From NCBI RefSeq assembly GCF_000003605.2, contig NW_003123416.1, positions 66,944-130,943 on the forward strand: a stretch of 64,000 bases of DNA, read 5' to 3'. Every line of letters starts with the position of its first letter. Positions within the stretch are counted from its first letter, which is position 1. This DNA comes from Saccoglossus kowalevskii (Eukaryota > Hemichordata > Enteropneusta > Harrimaniidae). The translations under genes and the position numbers were made by a program. The notes below the pieces were generated by a model. That model worked only from the letters and a program-made list of their open reading frames with translations, searched no databases and was not told the origin of the DNA. Positions 23,416-37,000 of the stretch are shown here, piece after piece.

Positions 23416-24097
23416 CTAAAGGGGTGTTTTATCTGAGCTCGATATATTCTTTGAAGGTTTCAAGAACACTGTTCCATTACTTAAGTGATCAAGAAGTAGA
23501 ATTCCCATGCATTTATCCTCTTGCCTCAATCGACCTTGGACTCTTAGACCACTATTTATAAAGATTTATAAAGATTCGTTGTTTACGCGTCAGTGGTGCT
23601 ACTGAACCGATAGTGACAGAATAGGCTATTACGGGGGCGGTTCGTTTCTGTTCATATTATTAATTTAGAATGTGCGTAAAATGGACTTACTACGAACATA
23701 ACAGTCGCAATTGTAGTTTTAGGTGATAAAACAGGCTAAGGTGGGCAGTTGCTTCAAGGTCACCATGGTGATACTCGCTTGTCAACGATAATACTTTCAT
23801 TCTATATTAAAAAACATAGTTCCCAGTGCATTGTTCCATTGTTTCGAGTTTCAACAATTGAAATCCAACGACACAATTCTAATTAATTAAACCATGTTTT
23901 TTATTTTCTCCACATTGAACTTTTTTGTGTTGAATGTCGACTTCATTTTCAGTGCACGTGCAGATCCGGTGGCTCAAAAACGGACCATATTTGGTTACAC
24001 GCTTCAAGTGCCATGCAAAATGGATAAATAGGCTCAATAAAATATATTGAAGTGATGCGCTCCATTAGACTACGTCGATGCCGCCATTTGGAACAGC
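23416..24097. other. Intergenic or intronic
   Basis: Nothing recognised. If the exon-like segments at 23.3 and 26.5 kb are real, this is intron. Confidence 0.3.
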
Positions 24098-24230
24098 TTA
24101 AAGGGCGGCAGTCGTCGTGCCGCGTCCTGTTCGATATGGGACTCAAAGCGACGTATACAACGCGTGTGAAATACATTATTTATTTACATGAAATTCGAAC
24201 TCGCGCTGCGCGACGACCACCGCGCTTTAT
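24098..24230 (-). mobile_element. MITE family B, copy 4
   Basis: Reverse orientation, full length; ends TTAAAGGGCGGCAGTCGTCG and ACCGCGCTTTA, with all core motifs. Confidence 0.9.
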
Positions 24231-26400
24231 ACTTCGTTGCCTCTGTCAGGGTCAGGGCGTCAGCCCGTAGCCGACAAAGCAAAGTAGCTATAATAAGATT
24301 AAAATATTATTATCATCATAATAGGTGTGACAGACTGGCACCGTCACCGCTGTGCAGGAACGCAAAACGCGATTTATATACGAGTGCAGTGAAGTGCAAT
24401 TGAATATTAACGATCTATTAATTGACGTAATGGCGCCCCCAGACGTGCCCCAGTTGTGGAGGTTTGAGCTGAAAGTGTCATGTTCGTCATAGTTCTATTA
24501 TTATGAGTTCATGCCATAAGAATATTAAAAAATTAAATACATGAGGTCACTGTACAATTTGTCGATATATCAGTTTCGGAATGTCATAGAAAAAGGTCAT
24601 AATGGTCATTTTTACATTGATATCATCATAATTTTTGTTCTGTAAAGATGACTTATAATTTGGCCAGTTTCCGTCATTTTCCTTAGGTACTGCTCATTTC
24701 TTTCTAGAGTAATGGTGTTTTTGCATATACAAAAGAAGGCCATGTCTTTTTACTTCAAATTAGTAACCCCCTCCCGGCCGTGAGAAAAGGACTAGTCCCT
24801 CATAAACAATGGGTATAGCTTTACAAACATTACACCAGAGTGTTGTGTCTTGTTGGAAATGTGATCTCAATTGCACAATATAACAACATTCGTGACCCCG
24901 ATCAATTTTCAGACCCATGCTGAGTTGAATCATTTTAGATTAAAACGAAGTTAATTTACAATTACGTTGTAACGTTGGAGTCCAATCATGTAATATACCC
25001 ACATCGCCGCCGTCCTCGCTGTAATAAAGCCACTAAGTTAACCCTCTATATTTTCCCCTGATATAACACCAGTTTATTGGCGAATAAACGTTCGACTTAT
25101 AGAACGCTTGAACTTGAAATGTGCAGTCGCTTTGTACATAAATGAGTAAATCTGATCCGGTGACGGCGCGCGTCAGTTCCGAACATCAAACGAGCCCGCA
25201 ACGTTGCTGATGTAACCAAACAACAAATCACTTTACTACAGCTTGAACAATGATGAACGTACGCTGTACGGAAAATGACGAAGCATTGAAATGTAAATCC
25301 GACTTCTTTGACTTCATATGACCTCACATGACAGCGAGAACAGTACGTATTCTAATCTGGGCCCTTAGCTCAACGTTTCCCATAATCCCACTGGCCTGCA
25401 GTGATACTTATGGCGTGGTATTTTTTTCTTCGGTAGTTTTGACGAGCTGATCATAGTTTGATAACAAATATTTGTAATTCCTGAAATAAATCAGATGAAT
25501 AATAAGAAATAAAAAATATATATCTAAAATTTCTGCCATTTCTCCGTATTTACACGTTGGTTTTGATAAAACACGATGGCGTAAAATGCATAACCGTCCT
25601 TACTTTCTATTTATTTTAAAGTGAAAAAACAACATATGTTGAAACCCGATTTGTGGAAAAACAAATTACTTTGTTTTTAGTTTCGACGAATAGAGCATCA
25701 AACATTAATGACTTCGATTTAGGAACGGACCATATACGTTCGCTTCGTTCCGTATACATTATTTTTGTTCTGCCACAATACGCTCATGTTCGGTGTTACT
25801 TTCTTATCTTCGCGGGGCGAGATGAACTCGAAGAATTGTTGTGTTAAAAGATCGTGTTAAGCAACTATATGAATTGTATTTTTTTAATTATCATTGCCTT
25901 ATCTTCCCAGCACCGACCCCATAATGAATATTAGGTTGATCGGACCCTTGTTTAGTGCGTCATAATTTAGGTGTAGCGCCGCCGTGACCAATTCACTCAT
26001 ACCCATTCAACCTCTCCACCGTGTAGCTTTATCACTGGGGCACACAGCCAACGAGCTGAGACAATTGCATATAAAAAACGCAGTTATAGGCAGGGCTCAT
26101 TAATTCGTTGATACCGGTGGTTAGAAACGCGATACTCGTTTATTGGTAACTTCCTTTCGACGTACGGTAGACTGCGTGACAAGTAAAGCGGCGAAACACG
26201 CGTACTAATATTAGAACAAAGTGTTTCCGAAGTTATTTCTTCGCATCGGTAAGTAATCTCGTTCCAACGTTCTTGCTCGATTTGATGACTGGTTGGTTTG
26301 CAGTCAGGATAATGATCGCGTAGCTGCCGATTTAAAGTAAACCACGTAAGTTTCCCTGGTTATACATGTGTAACAAAACAAGACCAACAGTACCAATCAC
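24231..26400. other. Long stretch without a gene
   Basis: Read on both strands without finding a domain, repeat family or convincing splice structure. The open frame at 25097-25327 (-) is cysteine- and arginine-rich but unlike any family known to me. Confidence 0.3.
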
Positions 26401-26557
26401 CTTTGGCAGACCTATTTGTCCACCATTTCCTGTCCATTTCAAACTACGTATTGTTCCTATATGCGTACGCGAAGCACTTGTGAATTCATTGCATGGCGTG
26501 AGGGTGAGGTATTCTTGATAAACAACATTGAAGACATCGTCAGGGCGCTTTAAATTG
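26401..26557 (-). CDS. Candidate internal exon, unknown protein
   Basis: A 157-nt minus-strand segment lies between an acceptor (ACGTGTAG) and a donor (AAAG then GTGATTGG). It is open for 52 codons in one phase, with protein-like sequence such as RPDDVFNVVYQEYLTLTPC and IRSLKWTGNGGQIGLPK. It may belong to the same gene as 23415-23295, but this is a guess. No family recognised. Confidence 0.3.
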
Positions 26558-27773
26558 CTACACGTACAGACAAATTAAATATGTATATTCGAAATTTTGA
26601 TTGAACTGTCATCATCAGTAATTAGGATACACATAGTAGTTGTTTGATGCTTGTTTAAGGGATTTTCTAATGGTTTTTCGGCAGTGTTTCATTCTGCTTG
26701 CTAAAATTCGGCCTCCGCGTTGAAGTCCCCGAGTAGCGAATATCCGTCTTCAATTGCCCACTTATATTGGCTCTTCATCGTCAACAAATTCATCTACTTT
26801 ACGCCACCCATCTAAACAATTCACAATGTACCTTCACCGACAACGTTCAGCGAACGTATTTTGTTCAAACTAAACAGTAGTGTACAATTTAATTCAATGA
26901 TTAAATTTTCTCGTAGAATACCGCTTCAGGGGGCGCTTGACTCGGCACGTTCGTTGTCCGCATTCAAGAGTGGTATGCTCATTCCATAACCCCCTTTTGA
27001 CTATTGTTAGTTGGCGATACTTGTGGCTTTATTAAGCTAAGACGGCAGAACAAGGGATAGTCTCCGGTAGCTTGTTTGTTTTCGAGTCTGCCAGCAGCGA
27101 AGGTGAATCGATTCCTGCTGGGTGTCAGCGCACCCATTCTGAGATGAAAACGACATCCCGCGTTCTTTCAAATTAATTACACTGCCTATCGTTATTTAAA
27201 TGGTTTGTGTGAACTCGAAGATGTCGTGAACGTATCAAACGCGCTTGGATTGGGGCAAAGAATTTTATTTAAAGTATTTTGCGTCGAGTGCGCGTTTGAA
27301 CACATCACATCCGGACACAGAACATCCAGTCTGTGACATGTTTGTCTTATTTTATTCGTTGAAGTAAAGACTATGTTTGAAGTCAAGAGGCTGGTTATGT
27401 CTCGTTGAAGAGGCTATTTATAGCATTTCCGTTTTGATGCGAGGTTGTTGTAGAGCAGGGACACGCAGAGGAGTGATTTCTTGTATTAAAGCAGGTCTTC
27501 AAGCTCCCATTTAATAATAAACTCATTTTCCTGCTAATATGAAATAAATTGCGCGAGCTAGCTGATTATGCTATGGGATAGATTTTGACGTCATCTTCAG
27601 TTAAGACGTCACATAAAACACGTGAGCACCGACAAAATGCTTCACTTTCAACGTCTGCGTGTCAGGAATATTTTGTTTTCAAAATGACGACGAAGTGAGG
27701 AGATGTGTTTGATGTGTTACTGTAGTGGATATTTCTCACTGATGCCTCTACCGAAAAAAAATAGGACGTGAAT
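26558..27773. other. Non-coding or unresolved
   Basis: Short open pieces on the minus strand (for example one starting MSFSSQNGC near 27148) have no recognisable domain. No gene called. Confidence 0.3.
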
Positions 27774-27988
27774 TCGAGTGGGACGTCCTCTAGTGGCAAA
27801 GCGTTCTATGACGTAACAGCGTCGATATCGTTTCGATTTGTAGTCGTCTGTCAATGGAGACTGTCCTATTGGGATATTCTAATATATCCTAAATTACAAG
27901 AGACTATACAGCCAATCAAAATTTTCGATTTGAACGACATGGCTTTTATTGTGACGTCACAGAATCACTCCACCACAAGAGGGCTCGA
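27774..27988. mobile_element. MITE family C, copy 1
   Basis: Left end ACGTCCTCTAGTGGCAAAGC with TTCTATGACGTAAC; right end TGTGACGTCACAGAATCAC and CAAGAGGGCTC, an inverted pair. The interior (GCGTCGATATCGTTTCGAT) matches the copy at 36141-36340. Confidence 0.75.
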
Positions 27989-29501
27989 CTTGTAATCCTC
28001 GCGCGAAAAAGTAAGGTTTATTAATCCAGACGCGCAGCATTTTGGTGCCACATCTCCAATAACCTCACCCCCGTCAGGTGGCATTGCCAGGATTGATTGA
28101 CAATCACCTTGACTACAAATTAAAGTCAAGAGACCCACATCAAAAGTACAACTGCTACAGTACCGCGGTCCGAATTGCTCTCACGTTTGTTACATTTCGT
28201 TAAATGTTAATATGCCAAATTGAGACAAATAACGATACAGACGTATTATTACATAAATGATTAGGGGTTTTCATCAGAATTTTTGCTGAAAATCAAACTT
28301 AAAAGCAAAAGGTTTTCCGAGGTCTGTACCTTTTGCAATCCGGGCAGAGTTTCTAGTATGATTGTGACTACGTACTGCGGCACGTAGATACCACATTTAT
28401 AAGAGGGACTGCATACCTACGGTATTTGTTTCACAGACGCACCTAGATGTCGACATTTTAGTACAATGCACAGTACATACCGAAGCGTATGCCATCTTAA
28501 ACAGTTTATTTATTTTGTTTTTTTACGAGTCAGTTAAATGTTACTGTTTTCTTTTCTAATCTAAAAAAATATCAAACGGAAGTGATTGACTGTTTTCACG
28601 TTAACATTTGTTACATGGTGTGGCTGTGCCATGCATATCATTCCGATACTTCCGGTGTGAAATATACATACTTGTCATGGAAGTGAGTAGCACGTATACC
28701 GGCGATTGACACCAATACGAGTGAGTGAAATGGGCACCTACCGGCGGTAAGTGAATCTCACATAACCGCGGAAATAAAAGTTGATTTCTTACGAACATAT
28801 TCTTCAAACCGATGAAAAAACATAAGCAGCGTTACACTTATAATCCCCGGAGCCTGAGGCTGTGTCGTTTTATTGCAACTGTTTGGCGTCACCGCGCGCT
28901 TATTATTATATCGGACATAAAAATCAGATTAAAGTACAGTTACCTTTTCAAGCACATTCCGATTTAAGCAGCTGAATTAGAGTAAATGCTAAGTTATTTA
29001 AGATTGTGTGCGATTGGCTGCTCAACACGAACACCTGGCAGTCAGGCCAATTAGAGAGCGGCTTATTTGTTGACGTTTTGTTTTTTTCGACGTATCTGGA
29101 GAATTATGACACTCGGCATTCTCGTAGCATCGGAATGTCCATATGACGTCACTGTCTCGATGTGTGTAGGTATGGGTTCACCGATTTGCCAGACTGTGAT
29201 CTTTCGCAAAGGTCACCAAGGTGCATAAATTAATGACGACCTTTATTTGACACACCTTCGTACGTCATGATGGTTGCTATTATTCGACGTGTACTCCAAA
29301 TGAAAGTTTGTACATGCTTGAAAATATTACACAAACTCATTAAGAATATATTTTTAGGCTTCTGTTCAATTTATTTGTTAAATCGATTCATACTATTCAA
29401 CCCAAAACGTGCTTTGTTGATTCGAATATTACAATAAACTAAAACAAATGATATGACTGGCACATTTTAACCGATGCGCGCGATAACGAGGAACGCGTGA
29501 C
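27989..29501. other. Intergenic
   Basis: No gene, RNA gene or repeat family recognised. Confidence 0.3.
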
Positions 29502-29636
29502 TTAAAGCGGGAGGGTCGTCTCCTGCGCACCGTGACGCGCAGGAAGTCCCAAGTCCCAAGCAATGATAACAACACACGCTAAAAACACAAAGGCTCATGG
29601 GTAAACGCATGCACTGGCGACGACTCCCCGCTTTAA
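29502..29636 (+). mobile_element. MITE family A, copy 7 (internally deleted)
   Basis: Both ends present, but the TTGTTTGTAAACAATGACAC core is deleted, joining GGGTAAACGCATGC directly to the right end. Confidence 0.85.
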
Positions 29637-29851
29637 TTTATTACCCATTCATGTGTTTTAAGATTATTAGTGAAACGTCTTGCATAAATAGAACAATGAG
29701 GCTATATTTGCGATCTGATGCAAAACGAATAACCTACTCGCGCCACTATGTTACAAGTCATATGACAGTGCGGTATGGGATTTGAAATTCCTACAATTAA
29801 TTTTCACTGAATTCAATAGTGATCGTCACGCACCAAAGCTAAATATTTTAT

Positions 29852-29993
29852 TTAAAGCGAGAGAGTCGTCACCTGCGCACGCGCGGGAATTGAGTCCCAA
29901 GCGACGATCACAACACACGCTCAAAACGCAAAGGCTCATGGGTAGGCGCTTGTTTGTAAACAATGGCACGCTATGGTAATCTGTCCCGCATTA
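29852..29993 (+). mobile_element. MITE family A, copy 8 (right end damaged)
   Basis: Intact left end and core; the right end is degraded after GCTATGGTAATCTG. Confidence 0.85.
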
Positions 29994-31613
29994 ACAATTT
30001 ATGTATTTATTTATCTTTTTTTACAAAAAAATACTGCGTTTTATTGCTGTTAGTTCGCAGTCCATATTCACGGAGAATAAGACCACGCATCATGGTTGAC
30101 GTCCACGTCTTTTGCGTCCAGGCTTCTCATCCTCCAATCATTTGATATACCATTCTTCGCAAGCGTGACTTTTATTGGCCGGGGGAATGAAATAGAATAG
30201 AGAGTATATGCCTGCTGTAGTCTCTATTCAACACTAGCACTAGGTGTCTCTAAGTCGTATGTCACCAAATGGCTAGGCTTGTGGCGGTATTAGATCGGTG
30301 TCTTCGGAGATGTTATAGCACGATTGACAGTATTAAATCCACCTTTTCAAGGATAAACTTAACGATGCGCAATCTTACATGAATAGGCACTTTACAGAAA
30401 TGAATTCGCAGTATGACAAGTATACGGGTTTTACTACAAAGAATCGTTAAATTTATAAGTTTCTAGCAATTTCTGCTGTCAGCGTATTGAAAGTGTTGGC
30501 ACAGTAATTAGTGCAGCCATTCATTCTACACACTAATTAGTGGAGACCGTTATACGCGAAACAATTACATCCACTGTTTAATAGTGAAAGTCAAACGTGA
30601 TTAGTGGATCAATTCGACAAAACAAAGAATTGGTAAATTGTTTTTTTGTTTTTTTTATTGGAGGGGTAAACAGACAAAGTGGAACGATTCTCGGGTGGTG
30701 ACATAATGAAAATCTATTTACATGCCGGGCGTAAAGAATGAGACTGGACAATCTTACATGATATAGTTCATTTCTTGTCACGTGACAAGACATAACGTAG
30801 TTCTGGTTGATCGTCGATCCAGGGTTCCGCTGTTAACGGGTGTGATTATGTCACATAGGCAAGAAATAAACATATTTTTGCTTATCGCTGCATGTCGAAA
30901 TCTGTCAGACGAAATTATGTAATTACTTACTGCCATAATGGCGAAAGCCGGGGCGATGGCGGGTTTGAATTTCAACTACGAAATGTTCGTATTCCTATAG
31001 CCGGTACTAATCCCTCAATCGACGAACTTTTCAACGCTAATAAATCAGCACGCATACATCTAAATGTATAGCCATGATGTAATATCAGGTACTCGAGGAT
31101 ACAACAACATAAAAATATTTTTCTTGGACGAGGACATTGATCATACTGTTAGTGTACCTTCCGCTGGAGGGCTATTTGTGTAGTAACGAGACGCCTAGTT
31201 AGGGGAGTGAGTCCGAGTGGCTTTACGTGTCAGTGAAAAAACAAAACAGCGCTGAGTCTGTTGTAGAGTGAATAGAAACGACCACAGTAACAAGTACGTA
31301 TGCGAAGCCGTGATAGTTTAGCTTGGAGAAACTACGGCACAGACAAGAGGGAAAGTGAGTTTTATTCTCGAGTCAACAGGTATTCGGATCACAGGTAATC
31401 ATATATTGGTTTATAGTTATGTCATCTGTGTGTTGAAAGAACAAAGTTATTCGCATTCTGAGCACGTACATTGGGCGACACCGTGAGCACAGTGCTGCTC
31501 CGTACGTACCATTTCTTGCAACTTGAAAGTTTGCAAAATTCCACAGGCTATTCTGATTCTCAAACGTCATTGTAAATAGTGACCGTAATCAGTCAGTATA
31601 TTATCTAACTTAA
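29994..31613. other. Intergenic
   Basis: No gene recognised. A 37-codon open frame at 30270-30383 (+) has a reasonable start context but no known domain. Confidence 0.3.
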
Positions 31614-31860
31614 ACGACGCATAATGTAATGTAATACAATGTAATGTAATGTGATGTGATATAATATGGTGTGATATTACATAATGTCATTCTATCGTGG
31701 TGTAATGTAACGTAATATAATGTAATTAACTGCAGTATATTGCGATGTGACGCAGCTTTGTGCAATATAAAGTGATTTTTTGTAACGTAACGTATTATGA
31801 GGCACTGTGGTATAATGTAATGCACTAGAACGTGGTGTAACGTATTATAACAGTGTAACG
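31614..31860. repeat. Degenerate (TAATG)n / (TAACG)n pentanucleotide tract
   Basis: About 245 bp of imperfect GTAAT and GTGAT units. The Tyr/Ile/Thr/His-rich open frame on the complement is a repeat artefact. Confidence 0.85.
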
Positions 31861-34066
31861 TTACGGTAGTGTATTATGACACGAAACGTACTCCATATTT
31901 ACACATTGACTATTTTCATTATCCTACAACATTGCAAAGACACATAACTGGTATAGTGTTTCACTTATAGTGACATCATTCAAACTAATATACTATTTTC
32001 CGTTCACTGCGCCAACAAGTGGGATTCGACAAATGCGAAATTATTCTGGGGATATTTCCACGATTAATAATGTGCCATACATATTAATGATGGTCACTTT
32101 CGATGAAATAAGCGTATTTCAAAGCAATATTCCCCTCTCAAATATCGGTATTTCGGCATTGAGTATGAGAAAAAAAAATTCAAGTTCAGAGTTAAATTTT
32201 GCGACAGGCGCTCGGTCCGCACCTTTCACTCATTACGCGAGATCTCGCGATGAACATATTGGGAATTGTCACCAGAATACTCTTATTCAGTGACATTCCA
32301 TGAAGTATCGATTGAAGCTTGCCACTAGGTCAATGACCTTTCAACATCGGGCAAATATATGTTTCGGATGGACGACATCACGTTTCGTTGTATCCTTATA
32401 TGACAATCTCAATTGAAAATATATGCTAAAAAGATGAGGTCACTTGTTTTTTAAAATAATGTTTTGTGGACGGGGTTGGTGTGGGCAAACATTTGGATGC
32501 ATGGTCCAATTAACCCAACATGTTCTGGGACACGATATCACTACTGAAGTTAAATTCAAAAACATTCAAGTGAGCAATTTCAGTTCACGTCATGTGGGCT
32601 TCATCAAAGAGCGCGACTTTCACGACCAGCGCCCACTTGTTATTTAATGTTCAAAACACTTGCGATAAAATCACTCCCGTACTTCCCGTGTTAATTTGTT
32701 TTTAAGACTTTTCATTATTCGTTTTCGTGCAATACGACCCATGTGTTTATTGTTATGTTTTCGTACTGTTGCGAGCTCTTTAATGACAGGGAGTCTTGTT
32801 TAACGGACATAAACTTTACGGGCCATGGCCGTGCAGTTACTACACCAACAAAGATCCCGGTGGAAACTCGTTTTTTTTCGGCTAATCTGTAGTGTACCGG
32901 GACAACAACGTAAATGTTTTTATTTAGTTATTTCTTGCCGTTGTTATAACGGTGTAATATTTTATGTCGTCAACGTTCAGTGGTTATCACTGCTTGTTCA
33001 AACTTACCGATAGCTATTTATACGAGTACAATCATATGAGATAGCGACTTCGTCTTATTAGGAAATGCACCTTCGTATATAGGCCGGTGCATAATGACGT
33101 CATTTCCGTCACACTAAAATTAGAACTTGTATCAAGGCGCGGTACTTTCTGAAATAGGTGGCATACTTTTATTTTCAAACTATTTCATTGCACGAGATAC
33201 CAAAATGGCGATTTTTTTAGCGAAAAACCAACTTGTTTTGAAATGACAAATGATACATTCAATTCAAAGTGAGTTGCCACCTGGTTCTATTTCTTGCGAG
33301 TAACATTGTGATTGTGTCTGTCTCATTTTCGAACCTTCGTCGACTGATAACAATTTTGGAAATTTTCGGTAGTAAAATCATTTTTGGTAGAAGGTTTTAT
33401 TGTGTAAAATGTCCCTGCTTTTTGAAGTATATTGGAAGTTAAATTAGTAATTATATGAGATCTAAACTTGCCCTTTGTAGTTTGTAGATTGTCGTCTATG
33501 GGGTATTTGTCGTTAGAGTTGAAAACAACTGCGTCCATCATGTTACAAAATATAGATTTGTACTATTAGTAAATTACTAAATAGTAAATTAGTAAATAAA
33601 TAATTATAAAATAGCTTCTTTTAACATATATTTGCCAATCGTTTTCCCAAGTAACTCCAAAATAGCTAGACAATTTGGGGAATAAATCCTTAGTAGAATC
33701 TACCTAGAATCTGCAAATGATTTTTAGAAACCAGGAGGTCACCATCTTTAAAAAAAACTAAGCCACGCGCTGCATTAGTTGTAATTCGGGCATTGAGCGT
33801 GGAGAAGTAAACTAATGTGTGTGATAACATCAACGAATCCAATATTTCCCGATCGATCTCACCAACTGTGGCCGTAGAAGATGGAGCGCGCAGGTCTTCT
33901 TTCAGACTAGCACAGTCGGACCATTTTTGTTTTATCTAATATTACATGCTTTTGACAACACACAAAAGTCTCGACCGTTCGACAGTCTAGCTTTTGACGT
34001 TAAATACCAACCCTCGTCCCAACCGTAAAACTAATGTGTATGTTTTTTTTTATCTAGTGGTACACT
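31861..34066. other. Upstream of the TINAG-like gene
   Basis: No coding exon recognised. The acceptor just before the start codon (TTTTATCTAG at 34048-34057) shows that a 5' untranslated exon must lie somewhere upstream, perhaps in the less AT-rich stretch near 33830-33930; not resolved. Confidence 0.4.
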
Positions 34067-37000
34067 ATGATGTCTGGTTCATGTCTGGTTATCGGTATAT
34101 TGTTCCTATTGGTAGCAACGTGTTTGTCTCAGTATTGCAGTGAGCGTAGTACAGAATGCTGTCCGGGTAGGGATGACGAATGTAGCATAGAATACCGAGG
34201 CACTAAGTGTTACTGCGATACGTTCTGCAACCATACAGCAATTGACTGCTGCCCAGATTTCTGGAATCTTTGTCTAGGCGTGGAACCTCCGAGCTTCGGT
34301 AAGTGAGTGACCCCGTCATATAAAGACGTGATTAAAGATTATTGTTATTGTTTTATACTCTTTTAAAAAAAAAAAAATTAGGATACATTTGCTAACAGGT
34401 TTCCCGGCATTCGTAGGTATTTCACGTCATTACATGTGTCACGTGATTGAATATGTTTATTATTGTTTTACACTTTTCAATTAAAAAGTCAAAATTCGAA
34501 TACATTTACTGACATGTTTCCCGGCATTCATTGATATTTCACGACATTACATGTGTCACGTGATTGAATATGTTTGTTATTGTTTTACACGTTTCAATTA
34601 AAAAGTCAAAATTCGAATACATTTACTGACATGTTTACCGGCATTCGTTGATATTTCACGTCATTACATGTGTCACGTGATTGGATGTCAAAATAAATCA
34701 GCCAACACATATAGCACTGGGCAAAAAAAAAATAATAAATAAAAATAGGATTTCCTTCACATCTTAAATGGGCTATGATCTCAGTATGTTCATTGCTGCC
34801 TAGGTTTTACAAATTACTAATTTTAGCGTTAATTATGTATATACTCGATCGCGGATCTGTCGTGTGAATTTGGGGGTTGACAGTAGATCCTTCCGTTTGT
34901 ATTTTGAGTTGGACGTGGATCGCTCCGTATATATCGGGAATGGACGCTGATTCTTCCTTCTGTATTCGGGAGTGGACGCGAATCCTTCCGTCTGCATTCG
35001 AGGTTGTCATAGCATTGCTTTCTGTTAACGCCCAGGGGTTATCAGTGTGGCGATCGAACGGTCATGGGAGAGCTAGCACGTGACAATATCGTACAATATG
35101 GCTGTCATAGACTTCCCAAATGATGATGGAAAGCGTTTATAGAGAACTTTAGGGACGGACCAACCACATGGTATATATTCAGTCGCCTTTTAACATTTCT
35201 CGCCCTCTGAAGTAGGCGTTCTTTTCAGTGTGATCACTTGATGATTTCGAAAACTAGGTCAGGTTTCTGAAGGTCATTTAGGCCTTCCCACGTCCTACGC
35301 CAGCCCCTGCCAGAAACCATCAGAAGCTGACAGATATAACCAAAAAATTGTAATACGCAAAATTATTCCCATAAATAACAACACTCAACCACTCGGCGTA
35401 CTGAGTATGACTATCGTTTGCCGGTAGTCAACTTCTAGAAAAGAAGGGTAAACAAATAACATAAGTAGCGTTCACGCACAGATAGCACGGCGTCAGTGGT
35501 CAGATACCTTAGCTCGTGCTAAGGAAACGTGAACGCTTACCACGGGCTAAGAAACCCTAAATATGGAATTAAACCTGACCCGTTTTAAGACCCGGTTCAG
35601 ATCCTTAGCACGGGGTAACGAAGTGTGCTTGAACGCTTAGCTCATTGTATTCAATATTCGTTTGGAAAATTTACAATTATATTCATTTCGGTATGCCATT
35701 TCCGACATGGTAATCAATCTAGAGATATTGTTCTCAAGAAAAATGAACTGACGATGAGTCTTACTACTGGTAACCTTAGAACTAACATATATACCTTCCT
35801 AGTTACTTTACTGAGTAATGATAGTTAAAATGATCGAAGATATTTGTATATTCTTGACAAGTTTGTGCGTTTGTTTGTGCGTTAGCCCATGCTAACCATT
35901 GTTTCCCGCTGTGCGTGAACGCCATTTGATCCATCCGATATGCAATCAGAGGGATTAGCTTAAATCATGATCTTAGCCCGCACTTCGTGTAGTGTTTACC
36001 AATCACTGGTGATGGTGGTGTAGTCATTGTCGTTGTTGTCACGATTATTAATCTACAAATCCTAATCCATGATGCGTTGTAACCATTACAATGATCGATT
36101 AACGTCGGAAAAGTGCATTTTATACACTTTTCCTAAAAATCGCGCCCTCTGGCGACGAATTGCTTCTATGACGTGATGGGTGAAAAGAAGGTCGTTAAAA
36201 CCGTCGATATCGTATCGTTTTGATATGTAGATATTTTTAAGAATTGTTTTTATATTCCTAATTACGAATGACTTACACCAACAAAACACAATTGTGAATC
36301 TGAACGACAGTGCTTACGTCATTTTACGTAGAGGGCGCGGTCTATTATGCCAGTATTATGAAATAAGACAAGATTCACAATAGTATATGTGATCTTCGTT
36401 TTCACTCGAAGTTTGTACATGAAATGGGTCGAAGTTACAAAAGTGAATATCCGAAATTATCGTCTGGCACAATCATATCTTTAAAAAAATAACCATAGTT
36501 TGGCAAACACGAAGAATGAAATATCGTATATTTCTCAAGAACAATATCGTCCATATTTTTTAAAACTAACTTTGAATTTTTGGGACTTGAGACATGGGCC
36601 CTAGCTACAGGTGGTTCTGTACCACAAGGAACGATGTCTTCTTTTATCGGTATTATTAATGGTGATATACGAGACGAACTGCGGGGCAAGGTAAGGTCAG
36701 CAATTAGGGATGTTTTTTTCTCGTAGCACGATCACGAAGATCGATCAGATGTTTGATCTTACCGCCCGTGTCGTCAATAACGGGTCTAATTATTTAGACT
36801 GCAGTCGAAGTTAGCATCTGTTGAAGTTTCTCTGGTCAAGTACGAGAATTTATCTCACAATCCCAAGTTGGTTACAAGTAGAAATCGCGTGACTTGATGA
36901 CAAAGAAACTTAGAGAGGAAGAGATTAGGGGGGCATTAAAGGGGGAGGGCACATGTAATCAACTTCGAATGCAATTGTTATGTCACCAGTCACATACCTT

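Noticed and set aside
24052-24403. Arg-rich plus-strand open frames
   Set aside because: They are translations through a MITE B copy.
29782-29979. Open frame containing [14 protein letters not shown]
   Set aside because: It is a translation of the MITE A core; the same peptide appears in frames over other copies.
31610-31825. Tyr/Ile/Thr-rich minus-strand open frame
   Set aside because: Repeat artefact of the pentanucleotide tract.
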